Below are positions 39,326 to 51,439 of a stretch of 64,000 nucleotides of DNA, piece by piece. Numbering within the stretch: position 1 is the stretch's first letter; every line of letters begins with the position of its first letter. A program made the position numbers and the translations under genes. The notes under the pieces were generated by a model that was not told where the DNA came from, did not search any database, and worked only from the letters and a program-made list of their open reading frames with translations. The stretch is taken from NCBI GenBank assembly GCA_047967505.1, contig CM106540.1. One strand, 5' to 3'. The DNA is from Dipteris shenzhenensis (Eukaryota; Polypodiophyta; Polypodiopsida; Gleicheniales).

Positions 39326-41440
39326 TCTATCGATGATTTTGCTTCCAATAAGAATTCATCCATTAGCTCATATTATCACCCAAATTCCATCACATCTACA
39401 ATTATTAATCACCACGATCGCTTGGATTATTGCACTTGCTTCATCAAATACTGTCTTAAATGGGTGTCACATTCATTTAGCTTCTTTTAAAGGTGTTGAC
39501 ACTTTAATAGTGCATTCTCTTATCCCTTTTGAACTTAAGAACCTCTTTGTTAAAATAAATGGTGTAGGCTGACTAAACTTACATTCATTGAATGTGTAGG
39601 TTGAATAAAAACAAATGAGGTGATTTGAATACACAATTTGTCTCTAGTATCTTTGGGAGCCGATTGAATAATGCATCAATGTCTTCTTGTGTATGACCAA
39701 CCATAAGGAGCCTAGTTGCACCATTTGAAAAACTCCAAGGGTAAACAACCAAAGATAAGTAGCAAACAAGGATTTGTTCCTATATCCCCTCCACAATTGT
39801 TGAGTTGTAGTAATAGAATTCGTGAAAAGTCGTAGTGGTAACTATGAAACTTGTAAGCTCGTATGTACCAATGTTGTGATTGTGGATGACAAATGTGTTC
39901 TAATGCTACGATTGTGGATGATGAAACACCATATTTCATTGTGATTCCTTATGCATCTATATCCCAAAAAGAAGAATATTTCTAAGATCGTCATAGGTAT
40001 TCTAGCAAGCTCTCAAAAAGGGACGATCTTAGAAATATTATTATTGTATGATATACATGTAGTTTTCCTTTCTTTTAAATTAAAGAAGCAAGTGACCCTA
40101 TTGTTCATACTTCAAAAATTGTGATGAAAAATTCTCATACTCGTAGTTCCCATGCCCATGAGTCAACGGACTTAATAATGACATAGGCATATGCAACCTT
40201 CAAATTTAGGTCTCTACTTCATCCATGTTGCATGTGTTGTACACAAATTTTATGTTGGGTCTACCTCAAATGCATGGGTAAGATAAGGTTCTAGAAGTCC
40301 TTTTTGGTAATGTTCCCTTCATTTTAGTAGCAAACCCTCCCTCTCATTGTGTTCCCTTTTGGATTTGAGTTATGTATTGATAATAATTCATGCGTTTCAC
40401 TTGTAGAAAGTGAATATATTAATAGGATGATTGGCTTGGAATATGGCTTGACAAGTTCCTATATTTTATATGTCCCAATTTAGTTCTATAATATGTCAAC
40501 ATATTTATACAAAAGGAAAATGATCATTTGTGTGTCTTGTTCTCGATGCAATCATGTGCACTCTTATGTGCATATTGTTTACTTTATTTTGTAGAAAAAG
40601 ATGAATAATTAGTTTTCCCATCTCCCATGCCTCATTGGGTTTCTCAATACCTTATTATTACCTACATAGCTTTGCATGCACCAAGTTCATGTTGTGTAAA
40701 AGAATGCCTTTGGAATCATGCCATGTATCTCATACTAGGCATTCCAACAGAGAATACATTTGAAATGCCATGTATCTTATACTAGGCATTCCAACAAATT
40801 GTCATGCCTTTGAATGAGAAATATACCCCCCTTTTTCTTATTTCATTGTGCCATTGATATCATATCATAGAGATAGTTAAATTGATTCTCAAACATTAAT
40901 GCAAATATTGTTGTCATAGCACCAATATAGTGTTGTCATAGCACTAATATATTTTCATGTTTTTCCATGCAAAGCAACATTTTTTGCAAAAGTCAATAGG
41001 TGTAATTTGTTGGATATTATCTAGATCATATCTACCACCACTCTTTCTTGAGATTTGTATTAGCCCCTTGAATTTCTATTTACTTTTTGCTAGAAGCTAC
41101 AATTCTTGTAGCATCATCCTTGACATGGTCAAAATCAAGACATTTCAAGTTATTGTCTAAACCATCATCTTTTGCATAAGCTTCAACAACTTACTCCCAT
41201 TTGCAAATGTACATACCTAGATTAAATACTTTGACCACCACGTCTTACTACAAGTCCATCCTCAACTTTATCAAGGCTCCTCCATACAAATAACCATCTT
41301 TAAGCATTAATTTTTCACATCGATTTGATGAATGGACTGATCAATATGAGAAGCTAATGCAATAATATTTCTAACTATTGTCATCTTTGTAATTAGTGCA
41401 AAAGCCTCTTTAGACTCTATCTATATTCTACAAAGGCTTA
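39326..41440. other. Intergenic DNA, no gene recognised
   Basis: AT-rich. One short direct repeat is seen (about 40717-40750 and 40768-40797, sharing tactaggcattccaaca). Nothing else could be supported. Confidence 0.45.
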
Positions 41441-41639
41441 TACCAACAAGAGATGGGAATGAAATTGCAACAAATAGTAGAAAGCTCTAAATTGAAAGAA
41501 TAGCTACAAAAAGAAATTGAAGAACACACGAAGACAAAGGAGATGTTGAGGAAAGCCAAAACAAAATCCACACCCTTAGGAGATACTCAAAAATAGAAAA
41601 ATTGGCAACCCTGCGGATTTAAAAGCTGGCAGTGGAGGA

Positions 41640-42830
41640 TTCAAGTGCAAAGTTCAAGAAGCAAGGTAAGTCTTCTTTTGCTTTTGCGATTTTTAATGCA
41701 ACACAAAGACAATGATTACTCATTCATTATAGCAATTGAGCTTAGAAAAACTCTGTTGTTTGTGCTTGTTGTAAGAAAAATCTTGAGCCTTAGAAAGAAA
41801 ATATTGATCCTAATGCCCCTCCACTAAAACAAATAAAAGTTTTACTGTCAACTACAATTGCGAAAAGTATGCTAGAGGAGGAAAAAAGTAAAATAATCAA
41901 ATGCAGTATTGTGCAACAATTTGTAGATAGAAACAAAGTTGATGTGAATGTAATCCAAGGGGCACTTAATGACAGTGGAATGAGAAGGAAAGGTTACACT
42001 TCCATTTTCAATGTAGTATCAACAACCTTGAAAGATCAAAGGATAAAATGTGTGCTCTTATCAAAGCCTATAGATGTGTGGAAGTTAAGAGGCCTACTCA
42101 ACCAACATGTAGCTGATTATATTGGAAATTGTATGCAAGGGGACCACTGCATGTAACTCTTTTAACAACATTTTTGTTGATCGTCAACACATGCAAAGGA
42201 GAATGGTTGAGTTTTATGGTATGATATTTGAAGAGTGCGAGGGGCTCTTGAAATTTGTTATAAAGCTGGACAAATGTGAAATTGTCAAAAATAAAAAGAT
42301 TGAATGAGTGACATCACTCTAATGAATAGAGCTCTTGATCGCTCAATTACAATAACAGACTCAAAACACTTCTGTGTGCAATCAGAAAAGAACATTTGGT
42401 GGCTAGACGCATTTGAGGTAAGCACACACTTGGATTGAAAGTGGTTGCATTTTCAGTGGAAGGTTAAGATAGAGCACCACTAAACTCTTGATTTGGTATT
42501 CCAACACATAGAAATACTTGCAATTATTAATGATCAAGTTCAAGGAGGGTATCTGCATGTGACGACAAATGTGATCTTCAGGTTGATTGACATATGGGCT
42601 GTAGTCGACCTCAAGACCCTCCAGCATATGGGCTGCAAAGGAGGTAATTCAAAAACTCCATGCCTCTACTGCAAGGAGCCACCATCATATATCATGGATC
42701 CCAAATGGTGGAGGAAAGCACCTAATAACAGAGATAAGGCTAACCCAAATTTCAAAGCCATTCTTGATATCCCTTTGTGCAATGTACATATATGTACTTT
42801 ACATGCTCTATGTCCAGATAATTGAGAAGC
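41640..42830 (+). pseudogene. Unrecognised coding relic, part A
   Basis: A series of + strand open pieces with protein-like composition: 41869-42156 (IIKCSIVQQFVDRNKVDVNV ...), 42122-42307, and 42493-42825. The last contains GYLHVTTNVIF, DLKTLQHMGCKGGNSKTPCL and YC, and ends in VHICTLHALC. The Cys pairs suggest a metal-binding fold. Stops and shifts separate the pieces. It looks like a decayed gene of a mobile element or repeated family, but I do not recognise the family. A small TIR element follows immediately (42832-43072). Confidence 0.4.
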
Positions 42831-42831
42831 T

Positions 42832-43072
42832 AGGAGGATTACCAAAAAGTGAGTGAACCAAAAAAAGCGAGCAAGAAAAAGCAAGTGAGCAAAAAAAAAA
42901 AGTCAAAACAAAACAATAATAGATTGACAAATCCCCTATTTTAGTAGCAAAAATATCTAATTTCTTCAAAAATCCTTGAGAAAGTTGGACCCATGTCATT
43001 GCCAAGGAATCATTAGTAAAGACACACCCTGTCTTTGCTCACTTTTGCTCGTTCACTTTTTGGTAATCCTCC
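42832..43072. mobile_element. MITE-like element, about 241 bp, with inverted termini
   Basis: Left end ggaggattaccaaaaagtga (42832-42851) is the reverse complement of the right end ending at 43072 (tcactttttggtaatcctcc). Inside, gcgagcaag/gtgagcaaa on the left is mirrored by tttgctcac/ttgctcg on the right, which is a subterminal motif. There is no coding capacity and no convincing target duplication. A related run of cactcactttctctcgctc occurs at about 44306. Confidence 0.75.
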
Positions 43073-43795
43073 ATAATCAAGTTCTCTCTCTTCACCAACA
43101 TAAGTGAGATCACCAATGAAATCTTCCAAACAAGTCAAAAGTTTCTTAATACTCCTTGAATGGAATAGTCCACATTACATGCATGTGCAAATGCTTGGTT
43201 TTTGTCATTGTATGTATGTACTCATCATTAATAAATATTTATAGTGCTTTCTCAACATTGAACATGATTATAACATAATATTGCAAGTGCACATTAGTAA
43301 TAGTGTTCTATATTATCATGAGATGATCTTGAATAGAAATGGTTTGGCTATCAACAATAGGTACTATATAGTTGAACATCACTTGAGAAAAATATAACCT
43401 CACTATACGTATGTACTCATCATTAATAAAGATTTATAGTTTCACCACGATTTTAAATATGATTATAACATAAGCTTCCAAGTCTATATTATTGATGGTG
43501 TTATTTATTCTCATGAGATGAACTTGCATAGAAATGCTTTAGCTACCAACAAGTAGTATAAGTTGAAGTGCATCATTCAATAAAAATTTCAATATTGAAC
43601 ATGAGCATAACATGTTATTGAAAGTCTAGCTTGGTAAAATTGTTGTATATGTTTTCATAAGAAGAGCTTAGATACAAAATATTTGATCGTTTTTGTCCCA
43701 ATGTATAGATAGAGTTCTAACATTCTTCCTATTACGAGAAACCTTGCTTTAAATCTGGCGGAAGAAACCAGCAAAAATTCCATTAAATTCATATT

Positions 43796-45163
43796 TTGAT
43801 GTATGAAATCTTACTAAATGGTGCAAAAGGCCATGATAATCAACTAAATCATGCCCGCACTCCCTCTTTTGGACCAAAACATGAGGATTTCGACGTCCTA
43901 TATCTTTTGATGTTTACAAATCCAAATGGGTCATCTTACATATCAAAACGAATGGCAAGGCATGATTTAGATTATTATCATGATCTTTTGTACCATTTAG
44001 TAAAGTTTCAGGCATCAAATGTGAATTTAATAAAAATTTAGCTGAGTTGTTGCATCAAATCTAGAGGACAATTGACCTAATCTGGATCATGTCAATATGT
44101 TATCTATTTTGGCTTCTACTATTAATTTCTATAAGCAAATATTGATTCCTTTTGAAATTTAATTCATAAAGAAAGGGATGTACTTACTCTTTGGATTTTG
44201 TTGGATTGGTGGGATGTAAGAGTGAGTCATTAGGGAGGGATGTTTTTGCAAACAAAAAAACATGGGTTTTGTTCCAAGAGTGAATAAAGCCCAAACATTT
44301 TTGTGTCACTCACTTTCTCTCGCTCACTAACTTGGTCCTACTCGCTTGACATTGCTTGCTTTATCGACTGCCTTAGCTAGGAGATAGTATTTTTGTACAT
44401 TGGTTTTGCCTAGAACCTTCATCCTAAAAAGCATAGGAAGGAGGCACTTCAAGTAATCGAGAAACTATTATTGGACATTGGTCTCCATGGAGGAGATATT
44501 CATTTTACAACAGATACGAAAAAAACAAAAAATGGAACAGAAGTTCCCATCAAGCCATCTATTGGTGGAGTGAAAGCTAGAAGGATTTTATCACAACCAC
44601 AGAGCAAAAGAAAACCAAGTAGACAATCACTTATGTTTCAAGAGTGTACTATGGCATCTAGAGGCAGGCACACAATGCAATCAAAGATCATGAAGTAGAT
44701 GGAATTGCATGAACTGTTAAAAGAGAAGTATGGAAATCCTTAGACAAGATTTTCATACTTTTTGACCAATAGACTTGAAGCAAGAGTGATAACTGTGCAT
44801 TAAATGAGGAACTGAAGACTTTTGGAAAATCCATGAAAGAAGCTTGGACAACTTGCAACATAACACATTACATGGTAATAAAATTTCATTCTTTTTTTAA
44901 TTGGAATTTCCTTATCTCTTAACAACACAGTGCAACTTCTTGTTTATTGTAAACACAGCACATTATCTACAACTATCTTCCATATTTTGTCAAAAAATAT
45001 GGATGCCCTACAATTTGCTCCACTCAAGGAATGGCATGAAATGCATTTTTCCAACATACACGACATTTTGGAGGAGCACAAAAGGCAAACAGCATCAGAC
45101 AAGTTTTCCAATGGTTTTATCGATGTATGCTACAAAGGTTGCAATGTAAGAAAAAAGTGGTGA
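43796..45163 (+). pseudogene. Unrecognised coding relic, part B
   Basis: Short + strand pieces: 44471-44698 (GGDIHFTTDTKKTKNGTE ...) and 44930-45163 (HILSKNMDALQFAPLKEWHE). Protein-like, but interrupted and without known motifs. They could belong with the pieces at 41.6-42.8 and 45.9-47.8 kb, which share the strand. Confidence 0.25.
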
Positions 45164-45522
45164 CATCACGAGTCAAACTAGAATTTAAGATGGCCCAAAA
45201 AGAAAGAAAAAGGAAAATCCTAGATAACTCTACAGATCTACACAGAGACATACGGAATGGAGACATTCAAAGACTTGTGTGAACCATAGGTGGACTGATA
45301 GAGCTTAGGAAGGTTGTAACAAAATGTACAATGTACAGCTCAGTAGAGCAAAGCAGTGACTATATTATGTCAATTTTGCAAATTCAATACATGTACACTT
45401 AAGTTCCTAGAGTAAATCAGTGGTGGCTATATGATGCTATGGTTTGAAATTTAATACAACTATTGTCTTTGATACAATATGATTCAAAATCAGTAGCTAT
45501 AGTTTGCAAGAGTTTGAAAACT

Positions 45523-45668
45523 AAAAATACAATGTAAAATCACTATAGTCAGAACACTGACTATATGATGCTTGAGTTCTGCATTGTACTTAAGAATACA
45601 ATGTAAAATCACTATAGTCAAAACATTGGCTATATGAGTCTTGAATTTTGCACTGTACTTAACTAATT
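45523..45668. repeat. Two-copy tandem repeat, about 73 bp
   Basis: Each copy carries atacaatgtaaaatcactat, then a gctatatga-like segment and tgyactgtactta. Copies about 85-90% alike by eye. Confidence 0.8.
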
Positions 45669-45892
45669 TTTCTCTAGCTAAGAGTGAAGGCCCTCTTTGC
45701 AACTTTAATTGGTGACATCTTTTGAAACCTCATCAATAGGACTACCTTGCACCTCTGCCTTTTCATCTTCCACCTAGTGCCTCTCTTGTTGTTGAAAAAA
45801 AGGATATGATGACAAGAAGCTCATCTTTGATAGAAAGGAAGAGCCTCAAGTACAGCAAAAATAGAGTATAAAAAAAAGAGAGATTGTATACT

Positions 45893-46105
45893 TTGGATGG
45901 AAGGACCAGTACAACTAAAATGTTCTTGTTAGAGCTGGAAACCTTGAAAGCATAGCTAGCTGCAGTACTAACACCACTGCAGCGTGACTTGGTGGCAGTC
46001 GGAAAGCTAGAGGCACAAATTGAACTGTGTGAGAAGGGTTTATGGTTTTGCATGTTTGACTTGGATAGCCATGAGCTAGAGAAAGAAGATCTCGAGTCCC
46101 TACAG
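45893..46105 (+). pseudogene. Unrecognised relic, coiled-coil-like segment
   Basis: One frame with a single stop reads LDGRTSTTKMFLLELETLKA, then LAAVLTPLQRDLVAVGKLEA and HELEKEDLESLQ, ending before gtagcc, which could be a donor site. Heptad-like Leu spacing suggests a coiled coil. It lies 0.9 kb upstream of the Cys/His segment on the same strand. Confidence 0.35.
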
Positions 46106-46139
46106 GTAGCCACACTTCCACAAACAATGCTTCAAAGTG

Positions 46140-46880
46140 CTTTTAGTTAATGTAAGTGTTTGAAAATCTAGAAACTTGAAAGTTGTGGAAAGTTCTAAAG
46201 GTACTTAAAAAATCTTTAAAGTACTAGAATAGTCCTTGAAAGCCCTTAGAAGTACTTTAAAATACTTTTAAGTACTTTGAATGTACTTTAAAAGTATTTT
46301 AAAGTACTTGAGAATGCTTTAAAGCACTTTAAAGTACTTTTGAAAACTGTTGAGGACTTAAAAGTATTTAAAAGTATATAGAAGTACTAAAAAGTGCTTG
46401 AAAGTGCTTAGAAGTGCTTAAAAGTGCTTAAAAGCACTTAGAAGAGCTTAAAGCTTCTTAGAAGTATTGGAAAGTACTTTAAAGTATTGGAAAGTCCTTT
46501 GTAGTACTTTCAAAGTATTTTAAAGTACTTGAGAATGCTTTAAATTTCTAAAAGAACTTTAGAAAACTTTTGAGTATTGCAAAGTACTTAAAAGAGGTTA
46601 AAAGTACTTAAAAGAACTTAAAAGTTTCTAGGAATACTTAATAGCACTTAGAAGTACTTAAAACTTCTTAGAAGTACTGAGAAGTCATTTAAAGAATTGG
46701 ACAAAAAGTACTTAAAATTACTGGAGAGTACTTTAATGTACTGGAAAGTACTTTAAAGTACTACAAGCTAATCAATACTACTTGAAAGTGCATTAGAGTT
46801 ATCTGAATGTTCAGAAGTATACTTAATGTTCTTCAAAGTACTTCAAAGTGCTTCAAATACTTTGAAAATAATTCAAAGAA
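46140..46880. repeat. AAGTACTT-based degenerate satellite tract, about 740 bp
   Basis: The tract is built from aagtactt, aaagtacttaaaagt, agaagtactt and aaagtgctt words, in which agtact (a palindrome) recurs dozens of times at about 9-20 bp spacing. Some longer words repeat exactly, such as taaagtacttgagaatgctt (from about 46301 and 46523). Confidence 0.9.
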
Positions 46881-46979
46881 GTATGTAGGTCTCATCAAGA
46901 CTTTGCTTGATTTTCTCAATACTATTTGAATAGTGAAATCATTTATCTATTGCTTGTCTCTGATCATTTCTTCTATTGA

Positions 46980-47760
46980 ATATGCCCATGCAGAAAATAT
47001 ATGAAGCTACTATGACCACAATTGTAGATGCAAAGAGACAATGTCTGCTTATAAGGCATTACTGCAACAGGTCAAGCTTAGTGAGACGTTCTGTATATGT
47101 CCCACACCCCATGATCCGGATGGACTCAATGACATTACTTTCTATGGGGAATGTGTGGTTTGTGGCTTACCTTTCGAGGGTGAGGCTATGGTTGTAGTTT
47201 ACGTGCTTGCATGTAGATACCAATACCACCCTTTGTGCATTGCTAGTGCAACTACAACCACATCTATATGTGTGAAGCCTGGCTATAGCCAGAGAATCCT
47301 AGCACCACTTACCTGCAGTGGAGTGTCTACCCAACCATCAATGTTTGGTCATCGCTATCCTTTGGGAGAAAAGCTTATAGAGGAGTTTTCATTTGATGTA
47401 CGAGAAGAGAGTGGAGCCCGGTGGCCAGGCGGTAGAGAATGCGACAGGGAGTGTTACCAAGAAGGCAGAGGAGAAGATTGTTGAGGAGGAGACTACTCAT
47501 TTGGATGATGCGACATGAGATGGTGGGTAGGCCACAGAGAATGCAATAGAGTGTTACTAAGGAGGTAGAGGGGAAGCTTGCTGAGGAGGAGACTACCCAT
47601 TTGGATGATGTAGAAGAAGCCGGTGTGGACTCTGCATTCAAAATACATACTGATGTCAAATCTAGCCCTGATGCTAAAGTGGAGACCCTTCAGCAATTGG
47701 CAAAGAAGTTCTCTAAGAAGAGAGGAGAAAGGGAAAACAAAACGACGATGAAGCAGGTAT
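46980..47760 (+). pseudogene. Unrecognised relic with RING-like Cys/His segment
   Basis: From 47041 the frame reads MSAYKALLQQVKLSETFCIC, PHDPDGLNDI, GECVVCGLPFEGEAM and ACRYQYHPLC, then SICVKPGYS. The order C-x2-C ... C-x5-H-x2-C resembles a RING or PHD type zinc-binding domain, but the last ligand appears changed to Tyr. It is followed by a Glu/Lys-rich tail (47400-47750) with an internal duplication. Stops break the tail. It is probably the C-terminal end of the same decayed gene as the pieces upstream. Confidence 0.45.
47425..47625. repeat. Internal duplication of about 110 bp in the relic tail
   Basis: The segment agagaatgcga ... gaggaggagactactcatttggatgatg recurs about 110 bp later with several substitutions and small indels. 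It encodes an EEETTHLDD string in both copies. Confidence 0.8.
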
Positions 47761-47799
47761 ATTGCATATAATAGTATTACATTCAGTTGAAACAAAAGA

Positions 47800-49040
47800 G
47801 CTTATTCGGCGAGGATAACAACTCAACCATTATTGAGAGCCTCATTAAGAAAAAGTTAAACAAAGAGATTACATCCAAAGAGGATAACAACTCAGTCCGA
47901 GGGATTCACCCTTAATAAAATGTGGACGTCACCTGCATGCATGAGCTTCAAGAAAACCCCCTATATACAGTCCATGTCCTATTTAATATTATAAGGAAAC
48001 TACAAAAAGTCTACTATGTCCCCCCTTGCCTTAAATCTAATAGCATCTCATCAATATATATTAGACCACCATCAAATATTTGCAATCAATTCTGTTCCCC
48101 ACCATGGCCTAAAACTAGCCATGGTTTGGGCCTAGTTCATGCACACGCTTGGTACATGACATTGTGTAACTAGCCAAATGTGTATGTGTGTGTTGTTTCT
48201 TGTTCCTCTTATGTTTAGGGTAAAAATTAGTAGTTCCCTCCAACCTCCCCCCCACCCCCCCCCTTCAAATGGCATGTAGACCCTCTAGCTTAAATCTAAG
48301 ATTGGGAAAAAGTAAAAAGGGCCTCTAGCCCTAATGTATAAGCTTAAGCCTCATCTTTTAAAAAACCCCAATTGTACACTCACGTGATATCATAAGTTTC
48401 CCCTTGTGAATCCCCCAGGCAACTAAGTCATTGCTTAGAGCCTCGTCGAGCATCTTTACTAAGAATTACAAAGGCTTGTTGTTAGACAACAATACTATTG
48501 TAGAATTGAAAAAAATTAAATACATTATTTCTTATACCAAGTAATCGCATTCATAGAGGCCAGCTTGCTACATCTCATATAAGTCCAATTTTGGGGAGCC
48601 GATGGAGATGACATGGAATTTTTGGGGAGCTAGTAGAGAGTCCAAAGATCATGCACAATTGCAGGAATCAAAACCTAGGACCGACAACAAGATGGCAAAC
48701 TCTACCCGAATCTCTAGTCATTCATCAACTTCTACATGGTATCCATAGAACACAGCTAGAAAGAGGCCAGGTGGGTACATCTTAGCCAAGTTGGCTATAT
48801 GGCAATTTTCAAGGAGCCAATATGGAATCCAAAGACTATGCATAGTGTAGAAATCTCAATCCTTGTGGAGTGTAATACAATTTCTTTGTAGCAGGAAGAA
48901 AACAAGATGGGGATGATGTTAATATGAGGGGGGCTAAAAATGAGGTCGATATTGGCATAGCAATGATGAACATGTGAAAAGACATGAGGGTTCTAGAACA
49001 AGGGAGTGGATGAGTGGAGAAAAGTAGCCAAATAGCATTC
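47800..49040. other. Intergenic DNA, no gene recognised
   Basis: No coding pattern. A poly-C tract lies at about 48248-48263. Confidence 0.45.
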
Positions 49041-49760
49041 TCCATGGTCAAGACCACACTTAAGTTTAACACTAGAATTATATGGCACTCTGCTTAATCA
49101 TACAAATAATCATGAGTCACCTTCAATTAATCAAAATTCAAGCTACCAATTGATCACTCATGGTCCACCGCAGTGGTGACTAAAATGTAACTACACAGAT
49201 GCATGCCCGGTGGTGCCATCCAAATAATCTTGAGCCCCCTTCAATCAATCAAAATTTGAGTAATTAATTACATGCTTAACATCATGGGACACCATGGTGA
49301 GACTGGAAATTAACTGCACTTAGTATAATCGCATGCAAGCCTTTTTAATTATAGAATCATGAACCACCTTCAATTAGTCAGAATTCGAGCCACCCATCAT
49401 GGACCACCATGGTAATTGGTAATTAAATTATGTCCAAATAATCATGCCATCCAAATTTAAGCTTCCATTTAATCACATGCCACTATATGACTAGTAATTA
49501 ACTACACTCAGTATAATCACATGAAATCCCATCCAAATAATCATGAAGGAGCTACCATGCCTAGCATCCACCATGGTGATTGGTAATTAACTGCACTTTG
49601 TATATGCAAGCCCATCCAAATAATCATGAAGGAGCTTCCATGCCTAGCATCATGGGCCACCATGGTGATTGGTAATTAACTGCACCCTACTTAATTGCAT
49701 GCAAGCCCAGTGGTGCCATCTAAATAATCATGAGCAACCTTCAATTAATATCTAGCTAGA
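49040..49760. repeat. Degenerate tandem array, unit roughly 110-140 bp
   Basis: Five to six imperfect units share atcatgggccaccatggtga, ttggtaattaactgcac, cgcatgcaagccc and ccatccaaataatcatga. Units differ in length through deletions. Confidence 0.8.
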
Positions 49761-49779
49761 AGGAAACAAACAAATTGTG

Positions 49780-50030
49780 TGCCAGCAATTTTCTAATGAC
49801 ATGAACCTCACCTTGAAAAATGAACCCAGGTCAGTAGACTCAGTGCTGAACTACCTCGATACCTTTTGTCTAGCTTCTGGGTCAAAGGTCAACCATAGCA
49901 AGACTTGAATTTTTGGCACAAGATCACAACCACTAAATACTCTTTTAGAAATGGGTTGCAAAGTAACTAAAGAAGGTGAGGTTTTCAGGTTTCTCAAAAT
50001 CCCAATGGGCCTCATATGCTCAAACAAAAA
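49780..50030 (+). mobile_element. LINE reverse transcriptase fragment
   Basis: One frame reads QQFSNDMNLTLKNEPRSVDS, VLNYLDTFCLASGSKVNHSK, then a stop, then IFG and later GCKVTKEGEVFRFLKIPMGL. This matches the part of a non-LTR RT around the catalytic F-A-D-D box, which is F-S-N-D here and so inactive. Truncated on both sides. Confidence 0.75.
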
Positions 50031-50350
50031 AGGTGGGAATGTTTCATTTCAAGAACATCCTAAATTCTTGCTTCTTGTGTGGTTTAGGGGGTCATCTCAT
50101 TAGAGATTGTCCCTCTCGTACACATAGAAATGTAGGAAGTGAATTGAGGAGGCACCGAGATGGAAGAAAATAAAGAGGAGCAGAGAAAGACAAGGGAGGA
50201 GAAAGAGAAGGCCAAGACATAAAAAGAGAAGGGAAAGGCAGCTGACTTGACAAATAGATTTGAGGCCCTAAGAAAGGAAGCCACTGGAGGAGGCCATTGA
50301 AGATACCAGTTCAGAGGAGGAGGAACCAATAGTCCCAAATACATAGACTT
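50031..50350 (+). mobile_element. Zinc-knuckle fragment, LINE ORF1- or gag-like
   Basis: Reads MFHFKNILNSCFLCGLGGHL followed by IRDCPSR, giving C-x2-C-x4-H-x4-C, then a Glu/Lys/Arg-rich tail. It directly follows the RT fragment although LINE ORF1 normally precedes RT, so this is either a second element or a rearrangement. Confidence 0.6.
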
Positions 50351-50469
50351 TTGAAGAACAATTACTCAGAGCGGATAAAGAGAAGGAAATTGAGACTCCT
50401 TCCCCAGTTCTAAGGGGATAAAAATTGACCCAATAGGAGAAGAGGGGGCAAACAAGCAGGTTGGGGGTG

Positions 50470-51110
50470 TAAGAAAACAATACAATATATGTGCTCAATA
50501 GATAACAGGATCTCGTATGCAAGAGAGAAAAGCAGATAGTATGGAGAATCAAAATTTTGATTACTGTAAAACTGATACAATAGATGGCGCTGCCTCCCAG
50601 CCGTGCGCTCCTATGTGAGAAGCTTCGATGGCGTGCTGGAAATAGTAGAGGATGAAGGCTGGATGCTATGGAATCAGGGTTGCTGGAGCTAGTGATGATG
50701 ATGGGATTCATGGGCTTGCTCTTATATAGCCACCAGTCATAGTCAGTTACACCCAATTGGGTGACCGACCCAGTCCACCCAAAACGGCCGACTGGAGGTC
50801 GGTCCCGAAATAGGCCACCAACCACACATTAGAATTGTGGCACAGAATAGAACAACTAACCTATGGTTTTCGCTCGGCCTAGAGCCAATCTGGGATCATC
50901 TGGGGCTCCAAACAGGCCCCACAACTCGAGAGTGGGGGCTGCCCCGAGAAATGCTCCGTCTACCCTCAGTGCGGTCAGTCATGGGATGCCTTCCCACACT
51001 TGCATGTAGCCTAATTGGCAGTGTGCCAACTCTATCTGAAGTCGTCCAGCCATCAGGCCACACATGGCCCCCATCTGGTGTCCAAACCAGGACCTACCAG
51101 ATAACCTAGC
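50470..51110 (-). other. Possible antisense LTR or promoter-like sequence
   Basis: On the minus strand there is tatataag (50728-50735) about 250 bp before a tgttttcttaca end at about 50471. This could be a solo LTR, but I find no clear TG start, no PBS and no partner copy. Confidence 0.2.
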
Positions 51111-51439
51111 TACTCAAATTCCTTCTCCTCATATGGGGGACTTACAAATAGAGTTAGCTAGTTCCCGTGTAGTTACACGAGAGTGGAGCATTGATATCTA
51201 ATAGGGGGAACTGCCTCCTAATTGCTTCAAATTTAATAGTGAATCCTTTTTCCATTAATCATCACATTTAGGGTTAAGGATGTTGAGAATGTAAGGTCCC
51301 TAAGCACAGCCAAAATACTATGATAATTTCCATCAAAGAGCATAAAACTTAATAAGAAAAAAAAATTCACATACCATTCCCACTTTATCTGAATAATTGT
51401 TGTACCCTTATGCACAACCAAAAATATATGCTGATTATT

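Noticed and set aside
39204-39572. 122-codon open frame with a repeated CPDRGMSIVDLS string
   Set aside because: The repeat is the 45-bp DNA duplication. No homology or splice context supports coding.
50268-50825. 185-codon minus-strand open frame
   Set aside because: Composition is not protein-like (Ser/Leu/Tyr low-complexity) and no motif was found; it may be part of an LTR-like sequence.
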